Source: Nocardioides marmotae | Lineage (GTDB): Bacteria > Actinomycetota > Actinomycetes > Propionibacteriales > Nocardioidaceae | Length of the DNA: 64,000 nt | Assembly (NCBI RefSeq): GCF_013177455.1 | Contig: NZ_CP053660.1 | Location: forward strand, 1,860,001-1,924,000 | Reading direction: 5' to 3' | Shown here: positions 26,641 to 35,529 of the stretch, in pieces | How positions within the stretch are numbered: position 1 is the first letter of the stretch | Layout of the letters: each line of letters starts with the position of its first letter | Position numbers and translations under genes: made by a program | The notes under the pieces: model-generated | Told to the model about the DNA's origin: nothing | What the model saw: only the letters and a program-made list of their open reading frames with translations | Database searches by the model: none

Positions 26641-27576
26641 GTGACCCCCACCCTCCTCGAGCCCCTCCGCACCGCCGACCGGGCCACCGCCGACCGCTTC
26701 TTCGCCGACGCTCCGGCCGAGGCCCTCGTCGCCGCCGTCACGGCCTCCGACGACGACCTGCTGCTGGAGCTGATCGGGCGCGAGGAGGTCCGGGCCGCCG
26801 CGGTGCCCGGCATCCTCCGCCGCCTCGAGGAGTACGCCGACGCCGACCGCCTGGCCGGGGTGTCCGGCACGGTCCGGTTCGACCTGCGGCGCGGCAGTCG
26901 CCTGCTGGAGAGCCACGCGATCCGGCTGGACCGGGGCGCGGTCGACCTGGTGGCCGACCGGGATGCCGCGGAGGCCGCCGACGTCGTGCTGACGACCAGC
27001 CTGCTGCGCTTCGTGCGGCTGGTCTCCGGCGAGCGCAACGCCGGCCTGGAGTACCTCGGCGGCGGCCTCGACGTGGAGGGGGATGCCCTGCTGGCGCTGG
27101 CCGTGGGCGGGATCTTCCGCGTGCCGGGCCACGCGGAGGCGGCCGTCGACCCCACGGCGCTCGACCCCGACGAGGTCGCCCGGGCGGTGGGCGAGGCGAG
27201 CACCGACCACCTGCGCCGGGTGATGGCCGGTGGCTTCCGCCCGGTCGTGCTGGAGGAGGTCTTCCGCCGGCTCCCGTCGTTCGTCGACGAGCGTCGCGCC
27301 GCGAACCTGGACCTGGTCGTCGGCTTCCGGCTGGGCGGCGGGCCGGGGGAGCCGGACCGCTACGTCGTGACGCTCCGTGACGGGGCCGCGGCCGTGACCG
27401 ACGAGGACGAGGGCCGCCGGGACGCGACGATCGTCTGCGACGCCCACGACTTCCTCCGGCTCGCCACCGGCCACCTCGGCGCGGTCGCCGGGGTCATGCG
27501 GGGCCGGCTCGGCGTGAAGGGCGACAAGGCCAAGGCGCTCCAGTTCGCCTCGGTCATCCGGTTCCCGACGGGCTAG
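26641..27576 (+). CDS. Protein with two SCP2-like sterol-carrier domains
   Basis: A 311-residue soluble protein without signal or membrane segment. Two SCP2-like modules are visible: residues about 70-165 (VSGTVRFDLRRGSR to LDVEGDALLALAVGG) and about 215-310 (NLDLVVGFRLGGG to RGRLGVKGDKAKALQFAS). SCP2 folds bind hydrophobic ligands such as sterols or acyl-CoA. GTG at 26641 is used; upstream signals are weak. It is divergent from the SDR-CMD operon, from which it is separated by 74 bases. No KstR box was seen. The role as a lipid carrier is an inference from the fold. Confidence 0.7.
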   Translation: MTPTLLEPLRTADRATADRFFADAPAEALVAAVTASDDDLLLELIGREEVRAAAVPGILRRLEEYADADRLAGVSGTVRFDLRRGSRLLESHAIRLDRGAVDLVADRDAAEAADVVLTTSLLRFVRLVSGERNAGLEYLGGGLDVEGDALLALAVGGIFRVPGHAEAAVDPTALDPDEVARAVGEASTDHLRRVMAGGFRPVVLEEVFRRLPSFVDERRAANLDLVVGFRLGGGPGEPDRYVVTLRDGAAAVTDEDEGRRDATIVCDAHDFLRLATGHLGAVAGVMRGRLGVKGDKAKALQFASVIRFPTG

Positions 27577-27616
27577 ACCACCGGGCTGGACCAGTGGGCC
27601 CGGAGCGGCCGGCTCA

Positions 27617-27656
27617 GAGCAGCGGGGCTCGCTGGGTGTGTCCCTGTCGGCGGGCC
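27617..27656. repeat. Left arm of imperfect inverted repeat flanking lipoprotein gene
   Basis: This segment begins GAGCAGCGGGGCTC and includes GGGTGTGTCCCTGTCG. An imperfect inverse copy lies at 28270-28312, with the best match across GTGTCCCTGTCG. A short direct repeat, TCAGAGCAG, also occurs at 27614 and 28311, outside or at the ends of the arms. Confidence 0.5.
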
Positions 27657-27689
27657 CCGGCTACCCGAGTCCTGCGCGATACTCCCGCC

Positions 27690-28178
27690 ATGCCAGTGGA
27701 GCGCAGGAGGCGTGGTCTACGACCCGCCGAAAGCGCGCGGAGTACGTCGGGGGGCCTGGCACTGCTGTGTGCCCTGGTCGCTCTCGGCGTGCAGGGCTGT
27801 GCTGGTGGTGGGTGCTCCGATGTCGGTGGATTCGACGGCGTAGGTGTGGAGATCCCGCGCGTGCTGTTCGTGTCGACGGGGAGCGTGGCCGTCGAGGTCT
27901 GCGACGCCAACGAATGCGCTACTGCGACCCAGCGTCTCGGTCCCGTGCCCGAAGGAGCAGTAGGCCGAGGCGCGAACATCACGTTCGATGATCTCGGTCG
28001 CTGGTTCGAGCCGGGGCCAGTAGCCGTGACGGTCGAGCTGTCCGACGCAGACGGGACGGTGATCGCGACCGCCGAGCGAGACGTCCACCTCACGAGGTCG
28101 TATCCGAACGGCGAATCCTGCGACGGTGACGGCTACGTCGTCGGCACGGTCGCTCTGACCGCCAGCGACCGACTCTGA
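27690..28178 (+). CDS. Putative lipoprotein, low-GC orphan
   Basis: A 162-residue protein with a charged N-terminus, a hydrophobic stretch and the lipobox LVALGVQGC, so probably anchored at the outer face of the membrane. The mature part is beta-rich, with VSTGSVAVEV, GPVAVTVELSDADG and four further cysteines (CDANEC, one at the start and one near the end). It uses many A- or T-ending codons, unlike its neighbours. GATACT six bases before the ATG at 27690 fits a leaderless start. Inverted repeats flank it. I do not recognise a family. The base composition suggests recent acquisition. Confidence 0.7.
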   Translation: MPVERRRRGLRPAESARSTSGGLALLCALVALGVQGCAGGGCSDVGGFDGVGVEIPRVLFVSTGSVAVEVCDANECATATQRLGPVPEGAVGRGANITFDDLGRWFEPGPVAVTVELSDADGTVIATAERDVHLTRSYPNGESCDGDGYVVGTVALTASDRL

Positions 28179-28269
28179 GACAGTCGCATGGGCGGGAGCG
28201 GCCGAGGCGGCCGTGGGCGACCTCGACGCGCCACGCGTGCCGGGTGGGCCGCACGGTGACGTCGCGCTC

Positions 28270-28312
28270 GACCCGCGCGACAGGGACACGCCCGGTCGGA
28301 GCAGCGGGGCTC
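28270..28312. repeat. Right arm of imperfect inverted repeat flanking lipoprotein gene
   Basis: The inverse counterpart of 27617-27656, reaching the stop codon of the PLD gene at 28311. Its inner part CGACAGGGACACGCCC pairs with GGGTGTGTCCCTGTCG of the left arm with one mismatch. The outer parts pair less well, so the element, if it is one, is old or not a simple transposon. Confidence 0.5.
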
Positions 28313-29573
28313 AGAGCAGGGGACGCAACGGCCGCAGCAGGGACTCGGTGAAGCGCCGGTGCAGGTCGCGCGCCTCCCACTCCCCGCTGGTGAGCTCGAT
28401 GGAGTTGGACTCGTCGACGAGGTGGATCTCCTCGAGGGTGCGCGCGAGCTCGCCGTCGATGAACTCGACGTTGATCTCGTAGTTGCCCTGGAGGCTGAGC
28501 CGGTCGATGTTGGCGGTGCCGACCGTCGACCAGGTGCCGTCGACGGTGGCGGTCTTGGCGTGCACCATCGCGTCCTTGAACCGGAAGATCCGCACGCCCG
28601 CGTCGAGCAGCTGGGAGAAGTACCCGCGCGAGATCCAGTCCGCGACGATGTGGTTGGACTTCAGCGGCACGAGGAGCCGGACGTCGACCCCGCGCTTGGC
28701 AGCGGCTCGCAGCGAGTCGACGAGCTGCTGGTCGGGCAGGAAGTAGGCCTGGGTGATCCAGATGTTGCGGCTCGCCCGGTCGAAGGCCTCGAGGTACATC
28801 CCGCGGATGGGGAACATCCACAGCCGAGGCACGTTGCGCTGGAACCGGATCATCGGCTCCCACGTCGAGGCGGTCTCCAGCAGCAGCGGCCGCTCGCTGT
28901 GCCCGATCCGGCGGCGCCGGTGCAGGTTCCAGAAGTCGGCGAACGCGCGCTTGAGGTCCCAGACGCCCGGTCCGGTGATCCGCACGTGGGTGTCGCGCCA
29001 CTCGGTCTCGTAGGCCGAGCCGATGTTGTAGCCGCCGACGAACCCGACCGCGTCGTCGACGACGAGCACCTTGCGGTGGTCGCGCCCGTAGCGGCCGAGG
29101 TCGAAGAAGCGCCACCCGGCGCCGTACACGGGGTAGCGCAGCACCTTCAGCGACGGCGGGAACCGCTTGAACCGCGGGGAGACGACGAGGTTCGCGAAGC
29201 CGTCGTAGATGCAGTAGACGTCCACGCCGCGCGCGGCGGCGGCGATCAGCGCCTGCTTGAACCGCTCGCCGACCGCGTCGCCCTTCCAGATGTAGGTCTC
29301 GAAGAGCACCTGCCGCTTGGCGCCGTCGATCGCGGCGATCATGTCCTCGTAGAGGTGCTGGCCATAGGTGTACGTCGTCACCTCGCCCCGTCCGATGGCC
29401 ACGGTGCGCGGCTCGGTGAACGGGAAGGGCCGGGGCTTCTTCCCGCGGCGGCGGTAGGAGTCGACCAGCGACATCCCGACGGCCAGCGCGAGCTGCACGC
29501 CGACGACGGTCAGCAGGGTGCGGCGCAGGACCCGGAACGTCCGCTCGAGGACGAGCTGGCGGCGGGCGGTCAC
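28311..29573 (-). CDS. Phospholipase D-family protein, cardiolipin synthase-like
   Basis: A 420-residue PLD-superfamily enzyme with two HKD motifs: [10 protein letters not shown] with His166 and Lys168, and [19 protein letters not shown] with His338 and Lys340. One membrane segment sits near the N-terminus ([18 protein letters not shown]). The two motifs and the spacing match bacterial cardiolipin synthases, which join phosphatidylglycerol units, though other phosphodiester transfers are possible. GTG at 29573 is the start that keeps the hydrophobic N-terminus. It is divergent from uvrB across 90 bases. Confidence 0.87.
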   Translation of the reverse strand: MTARRQLVLERTFRVLRRTLLTVVGVQLALAVGMSLVDSYRRRGKKPRPFPFTEPRTVAIGRGEVTTYTYGQHLYEDMIAAIDGAKRQVLFETYIWKGDAVGERFKQALIAAAARGVDVYCIYDGFANLVVSPRFKRFPPSLKVLRYPVYGAGWRFFDLGRYGRDHRKVLVVDDAVGFVGGYNIGSAYETEWRDTHVRITGPGVWDLKRAFADFWNLHRRRRIGHSERPLLLETASTWEPMIRFQRNVPRLWMFPIRGMYLEAFDRASRNIWITQAYFLPDQQLVDSLRAAAKRGVDVRLLVPLKSNHIVADWISRGYFSQLLDAGVRIFRFKDAMVHAKTATVDGTWSTVGTANIDRLSLQGNYEINVEFIDGELARTLEEIHLVDESNSIELTSGEWEARDLHRRFTESLLRPLRPLL

Positions 29574-29663
29574 GGGGCACAATCTAGGGCACGCCCGGAG
29601 ATCGCTGTCGCGGGGAGCGGAGCCGGGCCGGCGCTGTCGGCGGCCCCGCGTAGGCTCGAAGCC

Positions 29664-31790
29664 ATGCGTCCAGTGACCGATCTCGAGCGCCGCGTCGCCC
29701 CGTTCCAGGTGGTCTCGGACTACCAGCCCTCGGGTGACCAGCCGGCGGCGATCAAGGAGATCACGAAGCGGATCAAGGACGGTGTCGAGGACGTCGTGCT
29801 GCTCGGTGCCACCGGCACCGGCAAGACCGCGACGGTCGCCTGGGTCGCGGAGCAGGTGCAGCGCCCGATGCTGGTCATGCAGCCCAACAAGACCCTGGCC
29901 GCGCAGTTCGCCAACGAGCTGCGCCAGCTCTTCCCCGACAACGCGGTCGAGTACTTCGTCTCCTACTACGACTACTACCAGCCCGAGGCCTACGTCCCGC
30001 AGACCGACACCTACATCGAGAAGGACTCCTCGATCAACGAGGAGGTCGAGCGGCTGCGCCACTCCGCGACCAACAGCCTGCTCACCCGCCGCGACGTGAT
30101 CGTGGTCAGCACGGTCTCCTGCATCTACGGCCTGGGCACGCCGCAGGAGTACGTCGACCGGATGCTGCGCCTCAAGGTCGGCGAGGAGCACGATCGTGAC
30201 TCGATCCTGCGCCGGCTGGTGGAGATCCAGTACACCCGCAACGACATGTCCTTCACCCGCGGCACCTTCCGCGTCCGCGGCGACACCCTGGAGATCTTCC
30301 CGGTCTATGAGGAGCACGCGGTCCGCATCGAGTTCTTCGGCGACGAGATCGAGCGGCTGATGACGCTGCACGCGGTCACCGGCGAGGTGCTCACCGAGGA
30401 CCAGGAGCTCTACGTCTTCCCCGCGACCCACTACGTCGCCGGCCCCGAGCGGATGGAGCGGGCGATCAAGGGGATCGAGCTGGAGCTGGAGGACCAGCTG
30501 GCCAAGTTCGAGCGGGAGGGCAAGCTGCTGGAGGCCCAGCGGCTGCGGATGCGCACGACGTACGACATCGAGATGATGCGCCAGGTCGGCTCCTGCTCGG
30601 GGATCGAGAACTACTCGATGCACATCGACGGCCGCCAGCGCGGCTCGGCGCCCAACTGCCTCATCGACTACTTCCCCGAGGACTTCCTGCTCGTCGTGGA
30701 CGAGTCGCACGTCGCCGTGCCGCAGATCGGCGGCATGTACGAGGGCGACATGTCCCGCAAGCGCAACCTGGTCGACCACGGCTTCCGGCTGCCCAGCGCG
30801 ATGGACAACCGGCCGCTGCGCTTCGAGGAGTTCCTCGACCGGATCGGCCAGACGATCTACCTCTCCGCGACGCCGGGCGACTACGAGCTGGACAAGGTCG
30901 GCGGCGACGTCGTCGAGCAGATCATCCGCCCGACCGGCCTGGTCGACCCCGAGGTCGTGGTCAAGCCGACCAAGGGCCAGATCGACGACCTGATCCACGA
31001 GATCCGGCTGCGGGTGGACAAGAACGAGCGGGTCCTGGTCACCACGCTGACCAAGAAGATGTCCGAGGACCTCACCGACTACCTCCTCGACGCCGGCATC
31101 CGCACCCGCTACCTCCACTCCGAGGTCGACACGCTCAAGCGGATCGAGCTGCTGCGCGACCTGCGGCTGGGGGAGTACGACGTGCTCGTCGGCATCAACC
31201 TGCTGCGCGAGGGCCTCGACCTCCCGGAGGTCTCGCTGGTCGCGATCCTCGACGCCGACAAGGAGGGCTTCCTCCGCTCGGACAAGTCGCTGATCCAGAC
31301 GATCGGCCGCGCGGCCCGCAACGTGTCGGGCCAGGTGCACATGTACGCCGACAGGATCACCCCGTCGATGGAGAACGCCATCGACGAGACCAACCGCCGT
31401 CGCGCCAAGCAGGTCGCCTACAACGAGGCGCACGGGATCAACCCGACCCCGCTGCGCAAGAAGATCGCCGACATCACCGAGATGCTCGCCCGCGAGGACG
31501 AGAGCACCCAGGCGCTGCTGGAGACCTGGGCCGGCACCGAGGCCAAGGGCCGCGCGGGCGGCGCCAAGGTCAAGCAGCCGGTCCCGACGCTCGGCAAGGA
31601 CGCCGCGGGCAAGCACGCCAAGGACCTCGCCGGCATGCCGAGCTCCGACCTCGCCCAGCTCATCCAGGACCTCACCGACCAGATGCGGACCGCCGCCGCG
31701 GAGCTGCAGTTCGAGCTCGCCGCCCGTCTGCGTGATGAGATCTCCGAGCTCAAGAAGGAGCTCCGGCAGATGATGGAAGCCACGAAGTGA
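29664..31790 (+). CDS. uvrB: Excinuclease ABC subunit B
   Basis: A 708-residue UvrB, the damage-verifying helicase-like subunit of nucleotide excision repair. The Walker A motif GATGTGKT is at residues 48-55, the beta-hairpin region [17 protein letters not shown] is present, LLVVDESHV is the DEAD-box-like motif, and helicase motif VI is in QTIGRAARN. The C-terminal UVR domain ends [22 protein letters not shown] at 29651-29656 lies seven bases before the ATG, a leaderless pattern. No SOS-type palindrome was noticed in the 90-base upstream region. Confidence 0.98.
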   Translation: MRPVTDLERRVAPFQVVSDYQPSGDQPAAIKEITKRIKDGVEDVVLLGATGTGKTATVAWVAEQVQRPMLVMQPNKTLAAQFANELRQLFPDNAVEYFVSYYDYYQPEAYVPQTDTYIEKDSSINEEVERLRHSATNSLLTRRDVIVVSTVSCIYGLGTPQEYVDRMLRLKVGEEHDRDSILRRLVEIQYTRNDMSFTRGTFRVRGDTLEIFPVYEEHAVRIEFFGDEIERLMTLHAVTGEVLTEDQELYVFPATHYVAGPERMERAIKGIELELEDQLAKFEREGKLLEAQRLRMRTTYDIEMMRQVGSCSGIENYSMHIDGRQRGSAPNCLIDYFPEDFLLVVDESHVAVPQIGGMYEGDMSRKRNLVDHGFRLPSAMDNRPLRFEEFLDRIGQTIYLSATPGDYELDKVGGDVVEQIIRPTGLVDPEVVVKPTKGQIDDLIHEIRLRVDKNERVLVTTLTKKMSEDLTDYLLDAGIRTRYLHSEVDTLKRIELLRDLRLGEYDVLVGINLLREGLDLPEVSLVAILDADKEGFLRSDKSLIQTIGRAARNVSGQVHMYADRITPSMENAIDETNRRRAKQVAYNEAHGINPTPLRKKIADITEMLAREDESTQALLETWAGTEAKGRAGGAKVKQPVPTLGKDAAGKHAKDLAGMPSSDLAQLIQDLTDQMRTAAAELQFELAARLRDEISELKKELRQMMEATK

Positions 31791-31851
31791 CCGAACGGGA
31801 AGGGGCTGCCGACGTGGCAGGGGAGACCAGCTGAGCGGCCGTGCCCCGGAG

Positions 31852-33138
31852 GTGCCGCTGCGCATCTCCGTCCTGGTCTGGGGCGTCGGCCTGCTGGTCT
31901 ACCTCCTCGCGGTCTTCCACCGCAGCTCGCTGGCGGTGGCCGGCCTGCTCGCCTCGGAGCGCTTCGACATCTCCGCCTCGCAGCTGGCGGCGTTCACGAT
32001 GCTCCAGCTGCTCGTCTACACCGGCATGCAGGTGCCGGTGGGCCTGCTCGTGGACCGGTGGGGCCCGCGCAGCGTGCTCGCGGCCGGCCTGACGGTCATG
32101 ACCCTGGGCCAGGTCGCCTTCGCCCTGGCCACCTCCTACCCGGTGGCGCTCGGCGCCCGCGCCCTGGTGGGGGTGGGCGACGCGCTGATCTTCATCTGCG
32201 TGCTGCGGCTGGTCTCCAGCTGGTTCCCGCCGCGGCGGATCGCGCTGTTCAGCCAGCTCACCGGCACCGTGGGGCAGCTCGGCTCGGTGGTCGCCGCGGT
32301 GCCGATGACCTGGGCGCTGCGCGACCTGGGGTGGACCGGCGCCTACCTGGTCGCGGCTGGGGTCGGCCCGGTGCTCATGATCGCCCTGCTGCTGGTCCTG
32401 CGGGACACCCCGACGGTGCGGAACCTGCGCGGGGAGCCGATGGGGCTGGCCGCGGTGCGCCGCAGCCTGGCTGCGTCGTGGGCCGAGCCGGGCACCCGCC
32501 TGGGGTTCTGGATGCACTTCACGACGCCGTTCAGCAGCAACACGCTCGGCCTGCTGTGGGGCTACCCGTTCTTCGTCCGCGGCGAGGGGCTCTCCTCGGG
32601 CGAGGCGGGCTTCCTGCTGACGGTCGTGGTGGCGGCCGCGATGGTGGCCGGGCCCGGGCTGGGCTGGCTCGCCGGCGTCCATCCCTGGCACCGCTCGACC
32701 ATCGTCCTCACGGTGACCGGCGCGCTCGCCGCAGCCTGGGCGGTGGTCCTGCTGTGGCCGGGCGCGGCGCCGTTCGGCGTGCTGGTCGGCCTCGCCGTGG
32801 TCGTCGGCGTCGGCGGCCCGGCCTGCCTGATCGGCTTCGACGTGGGGCGCACCTCGAACCCGCCCGAGCGGCTCGCCAGCTCCATCGGCCTGATCAACCA
32901 GGGCGGTTTCCTCTCCACCCTGGTGCTGGTGGTGGCGATCGGTCTGGTCCTGGACTGGCGCACGCCGGCGGGGTCGGGCTTCACCCCCGAGGCGTTCCGC
33001 TGGGCGATGTCCGTGCAGTTCGTGCTGTGGGCGCTCGGCGCCTCCCAGGTCTGGCGGCTGCGCCGGCTGGCTCGACGGACCACGACGCGCGAGGCGTACA
33101 CCGCCTCCCTGCGGCTGCCGGTCGGTCCGCCGCCGTGA
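31852..33138 (+). CDS. Major facilitator superfamily transporter
   Basis: A 428-residue membrane protein with about twelve hydrophobic segments and the MFS loop motif GLLVDRWGPRSVLAAG between helices 2 and 3. It resembles the nitrate/cyanate-like and hexose-phosphate-like MFS groups only in general form, so the substrate is left open. GTG at 31852 is the first usable start in the frame; no ATG, GTG or TTG precedes it before the upstream stop. It follows uvrB by 61 bases, so read-through is possible, but a functional link is not evident. Confidence 0.82.
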   Translation: MPLRISVLVWGVGLLVYLLAVFHRSSLAVAGLLASERFDISASQLAAFTMLQLLVYTGMQVPVGLLVDRWGPRSVLAAGLTVMTLGQVAFALATSYPVALGARALVGVGDALIFICVLRLVSSWFPPRRIALFSQLTGTVGQLGSVVAAVPMTWALRDLGWTGAYLVAAGVGPVLMIALLLVLRDTPTVRNLRGEPMGLAAVRRSLAASWAEPGTRLGFWMHFTTPFSSNTLGLLWGYPFFVRGEGLSSGEAGFLLTVVVAAAMVAGPGLGWLAGVHPWHRSTIVLTVTGALAAAWAVVLLWPGAAPFGVLVGLAVVVGVGGPACLIGFDVGRTSNPPERLASSIGLINQGGFLSTLVLVVAIGLVLDWRTPAGSGFTPEAFRWAMSVQFVLWALGASQVWRLRRLARRTTTREAYTASLRLPVGPPP

Positions 33139-33236
33139 GGAATCCTGTGGCTCGCCCGGGCCGGACGTGATCTGCTGCGGGGGCGGTGGCGGGTGGGTGA
33201 TGGGACACCGCGGACGGCCAGCGAGGAGGCATCCCG

Positions 33237-34010
33237 GTGAGCGAGCAGTTCTACGCGGATGCCCAGCTGTACGACCGGTTGTTCCCCGGAGGTGAGGAGG
33301 CCCTCGCCTTCTACCGTGCCGAGGCTGACCGGCAGGGCGGGAGCGTCCTCGAGCTCGGGTGCGGGACCGGGCACAAGCTGATCCCGATCGCGTCCGACGG
33401 TCATCCGTGCACGGGCCTGGAGCTCTCGCCGGCGATGCTTGCCGAGGCTCGGCGCAAGGCGGACGAGCGCGGAGTGGCGGTCGAGTGGCTGCAGGGCGAC
33501 ATGCGCCGGCTCGAGCTGGGCCGGACGTTCGACCTCGTCCTCATCGCCGCCAACTCACTGCTCCACCTCCATGAGGCCGACGACCTGGTGGCGTGCTTCC
33601 GGACGGTGCGCCGGCACCTCGCGCCGGGGGCGCGGCTCGTCCTCGACGTGTTCAACCCCAGCGTGCACCTGCTCGCCCAGGCCGACGGCGTACGACGCAG
33701 GCGCGACGCGTTGTCGTTCATGGATCCCGATCGGGGCGTCGTGCACGTCGATGTGGAGGAGAGGTACGACGCGGCCGCACAGGTCACGCGCGGGACGTGG
33801 TTCTTCTCCGCCGACGGCGAGGCCGACTTCGTCGTCGCGCCGCTCGAGATGAGGAGCATCTTTCCCCAGGAGCTGCCGCTGCTGCTCGCGCTCGGCGGTC
33901 TCCGCGCCGTCGAACGCTTCGGCGACTGGTCCCGCGGCCCCCTCACCGCCGCAGCCGCCATCCAGGTCTACGTCTGCACGCCGGATGGACCGGGATCCGC
34001 CGGGCCGTGA
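33237..34010 (+). CDS. Class I SAM-dependent methyltransferase
   Basis: A 257-residue methyltransferase. Motif I is VLELGCGTGHKLIPIA, then LELSPAMLAEAR binds the ribose, and FDLVLIAANSLLHL corresponds to motif IV. The GTG at 33237 is preceded by GAGGAGG at a suitable distance. The C-terminal domain is a mixed sheet typical of small-molecule methyltransferases. Its methyl acceptor is unknown. It stands between the MFS transporter and a TetR gene, with no overlap to either. Confidence 0.83.
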   Translation: MSEQFYADAQLYDRLFPGGEEALAFYRAEADRQGGSVLELGCGTGHKLIPIASDGHPCTGLELSPAMLAEARRKADERGVAVEWLQGDMRRLELGRTFDLVLIAANSLLHLHEADDLVACFRTVRRHLAPGARLVLDVFNPSVHLLAQADGVRRRRDALSFMDPDRGVVHVDVEERYDAAAQVTRGTWFFSADGEADFVVAPLEMRSIFPQELPLLLALGGLRAVERFGDWSRGPLTAAAAIQVYVCTPDGPGSAGP

Positions 34011-34037
34011 GCCGAGCTGGCGCCGGGACCTACGTGA

Positions 34038-34055
34038 CATAGGCTGGTGCCTATG
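34038..34055 (+). promoter_or_regulatory. TetR operator overlapping leaderless promoter and start codon
   Basis: CATAGGC, four spacer bases and GCCTATG form a perfect inverted repeat at 34038-34055. Its left arm overlaps TAGGCT (34040-34045), a -10 hexamer seven bases before the ATG at 34053, and its right arm ends with that ATG. Binding here would block the transcription start directly, a clear autorepression design. Confidence 0.65.
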
Positions 34056-34625
34056 ACCATTAGGAAGGGCCTGACCGCCGAGCGGGTGGTGACGGCCGCC
34101 GCCGAGCTCGCCGACGAGGTCGGCCTCGAGCAGGTCGGCCTCTCGACCCTCGCGCGCCGCCTCGACGTCAAGCCGGCCAGCCTCTACAGCCACGTCGCCG
34201 GCGCCGAGGACCTGCGCACGCGGGTCACCCTGCTCGCCCTGGCCGACCTCGCCGACCGCGCGGCGGACGCGCTGGCCGGGCACTCCGGCCCGGACGCCCT
34301 CCGCGCCCTCGCCGACGTCCACCGGGAGTACGCCGCCACCCACCCCGGTCGGTACGACGCCGCCCGGGGGCGCCTGGACGCCGCATCGGCCGCGGCCAGC
34401 GCCGGCCCGCGCCTGGCGTCGCTGCTCCGGGCGGCCCTGGCGGGCTACCGGCTCGGCGAGCCGGAGGAGACCCACGCGGTCCGCCTCGTGGGCAGCGTCG
34501 TCCACGGCTTCGTCAGCCTCGAGCGCGCGGGCGGCTTCGACCACAGCGCGCCGGCCGCCCAGGAGAGCTGGGAGCGGATCGTGGACAGCCTCGACGCCAC
34601 CCTGGCCGGCTGGGGCGCCTCGTGA
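34053..34625 (+). CDS. TetR-family regulator
   Basis: A 190-residue TetR protein with the helix-turn-helix VGLSTLARRLDVKPASLYSH and the C-terminal domain type often annotated WHG. The ATG at 34053 is supported by the TAGGCT hexamer and the operator that ends on it; a GTG at 34047 lies within the operator. The gene is co-translated with the FBP-domain gene through a GTGA overlap, so it probably controls that gene. The inducer is unknown. Confidence 0.87.
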   Translation: MTIRKGLTAERVVTAAAELADEVGLEQVGLSTLARRLDVKPASLYSHVAGAEDLRTRVTLLALADLADRAADALAGHSGPDALRALADVHREYAATHPGRYDAARGRLDAASAAASAGPRLASLLRAALAGYRLGEPEETHAVRLVGSVVHGFVSLERAGGFDHSAPAAQESWERIVDSLDATLAGWGAS

Positions 34626-35125
34626 GAGCCGTCGACGAGCGCGCGCTGCGCTCCTGCTTCGTCAACGCCAGCCGCGGGGAGGCCACCCGGCTGCGCCTGC
34701 CGGGCGACCTGGCCGAGCGCCGGTGGGACGACCTGGACTTCCTCGGCTGGGTCGACGACCGCTCGCCGCTGCACGCCTACCTCGTGGTGGCCGACGAGGA
34801 GGACCGGCTCCTCGGCGTGCAGCTGCGCCGGGCGCCGAGCGGCGTCGGGCCGCGGCGGGCCCGGATGTGCTCGCTGTGCCTGACGACCCACCCCGGCCAG
34901 GGCGCCGCGCTGCTGGTCGCCCCGCGCGCGGGCCGCTCGGGCCGGGCCGGCAACACCGTCGGCATCGACGCGTGCGCCGACCTCGCGTGCTCGGCGTACG
35001 CCCGGGGCCTGCGACCGCTCCCGGCGCTCATGCGGGTGCCCGAGACGCTCACCGTGGAGGAGCGCGCGGCGCGGCTGCGGCGCAACCTGCTGGCCTTCGT
35101 CGACCGGGTGCGGGCCCCGGGCTGA
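34622..35125 (+). CDS. FBP-type treble-clef zinc finger protein (EF-G-binding domain)
   Basis: A 167-residue protein ending in the FBP C-terminal treble-clef domain known from FusB-type elongation factor G-binding proteins. Four cysteines form the metal site: the CSLC pair near residue 81 and CADLAC near residue 119, with the TTHPGQGAALLVAPRAGRSG loop between. FusB proteins release EF-G from stalled ribosomes and give fusidic acid tolerance; whether this one does is not shown by the sequence. It overlaps the TetR gene by four bases and so shares its promoter. Confidence 0.78.
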   Translation: MRAVDERALRSCFVNASRGEATRLRLPGDLAERRWDDLDFLGWVDDRSPLHAYLVVADEEDRLLGVQLRRAPSGVGPRRARMCSLCLTTHPGQGAALLVAPRAGRSGRAGNTVGIDACADLACSAYARGLRPLPALMRVPETLTVEERAARLRRNLLAFVDRVRAPG

Positions 35126-35142
35126 GGTCCTAGGGTCGAGCC

Positions 35143-35502
35143 GTGGACGTCGAGCGGATGCAGGCCCACTGCCTGGCCAAGCCGGGTGCGTGGCCCGACG
35201 ACCCGTGGGGCCACGAGCACCCGGTCATCAAGGTCGGCCCCGAGGGCCGGGCCAAGATCTTCGCCTTCCTGCGCGCCGACGGCGTCGGGATCAAGGCCGG
35301 CAGTCGCGAGGTCGCCGACGAGTGGCTCGACCGGCACCCGGGCCGGGCGCACGTGATGGCCTACATCGGCCGGTCCGGCTGGAACGACCTGTCCTACGAC
35401 ATCCCCGACGACGAGCTGCTCGAGGCCGTCGACGAGTCCTACCGGCTCGTGGTCGAGACCCTGCCGCGCAAGCACCGCCCGGAGGGCTGGGACGCGGGGT
35501 GA
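35143..35502 (+). CDS. MmcQ/YjbR-family protein
   Basis: A 119-residue single-domain protein of the MmcQ/YjbR family, a CyaY-like fold proposed to bind DNA. Visible signatures are HPVIKVGPEGRAKIFAFL near the N-terminus and AYIGRSGWNDLSYD with PDDELLEAVDESYRLV at the end. The GTG at 35143 has TAGGGT (35131-35136) six bases upstream, the leaderless pattern. It follows the FBP gene by 17 bases, so it may also be read from the TetR-controlled promoter. The function of the family is poorly known. Confidence 0.82.
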   Translation: MDVERMQAHCLAKPGAWPDDPWGHEHPVIKVGPEGRAKIFAFLRADGVGIKAGSREVADEWLDRHPGRAHVMAYIGRSGWNDLSYDIPDDELLEAVDESYRLVVETLPRKHRPEGWDAG

Positions 35503-35529
35503 GGGCCGGGCGAGGGGTCTGGGAAGGGC

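Noticed and set aside
29574..29663. SOS (LexA) box in front of uvrB
   Set aside because: No palindrome of the actinobacterial SOS type was found in the 90-base upstream region.
28311..31865. Open frame of 1184 codons opposite uvrB
   Set aside because: Only the last 420 codons form a recognisable PLD enzyme. The rest is antisense to uvrB and has no domain.
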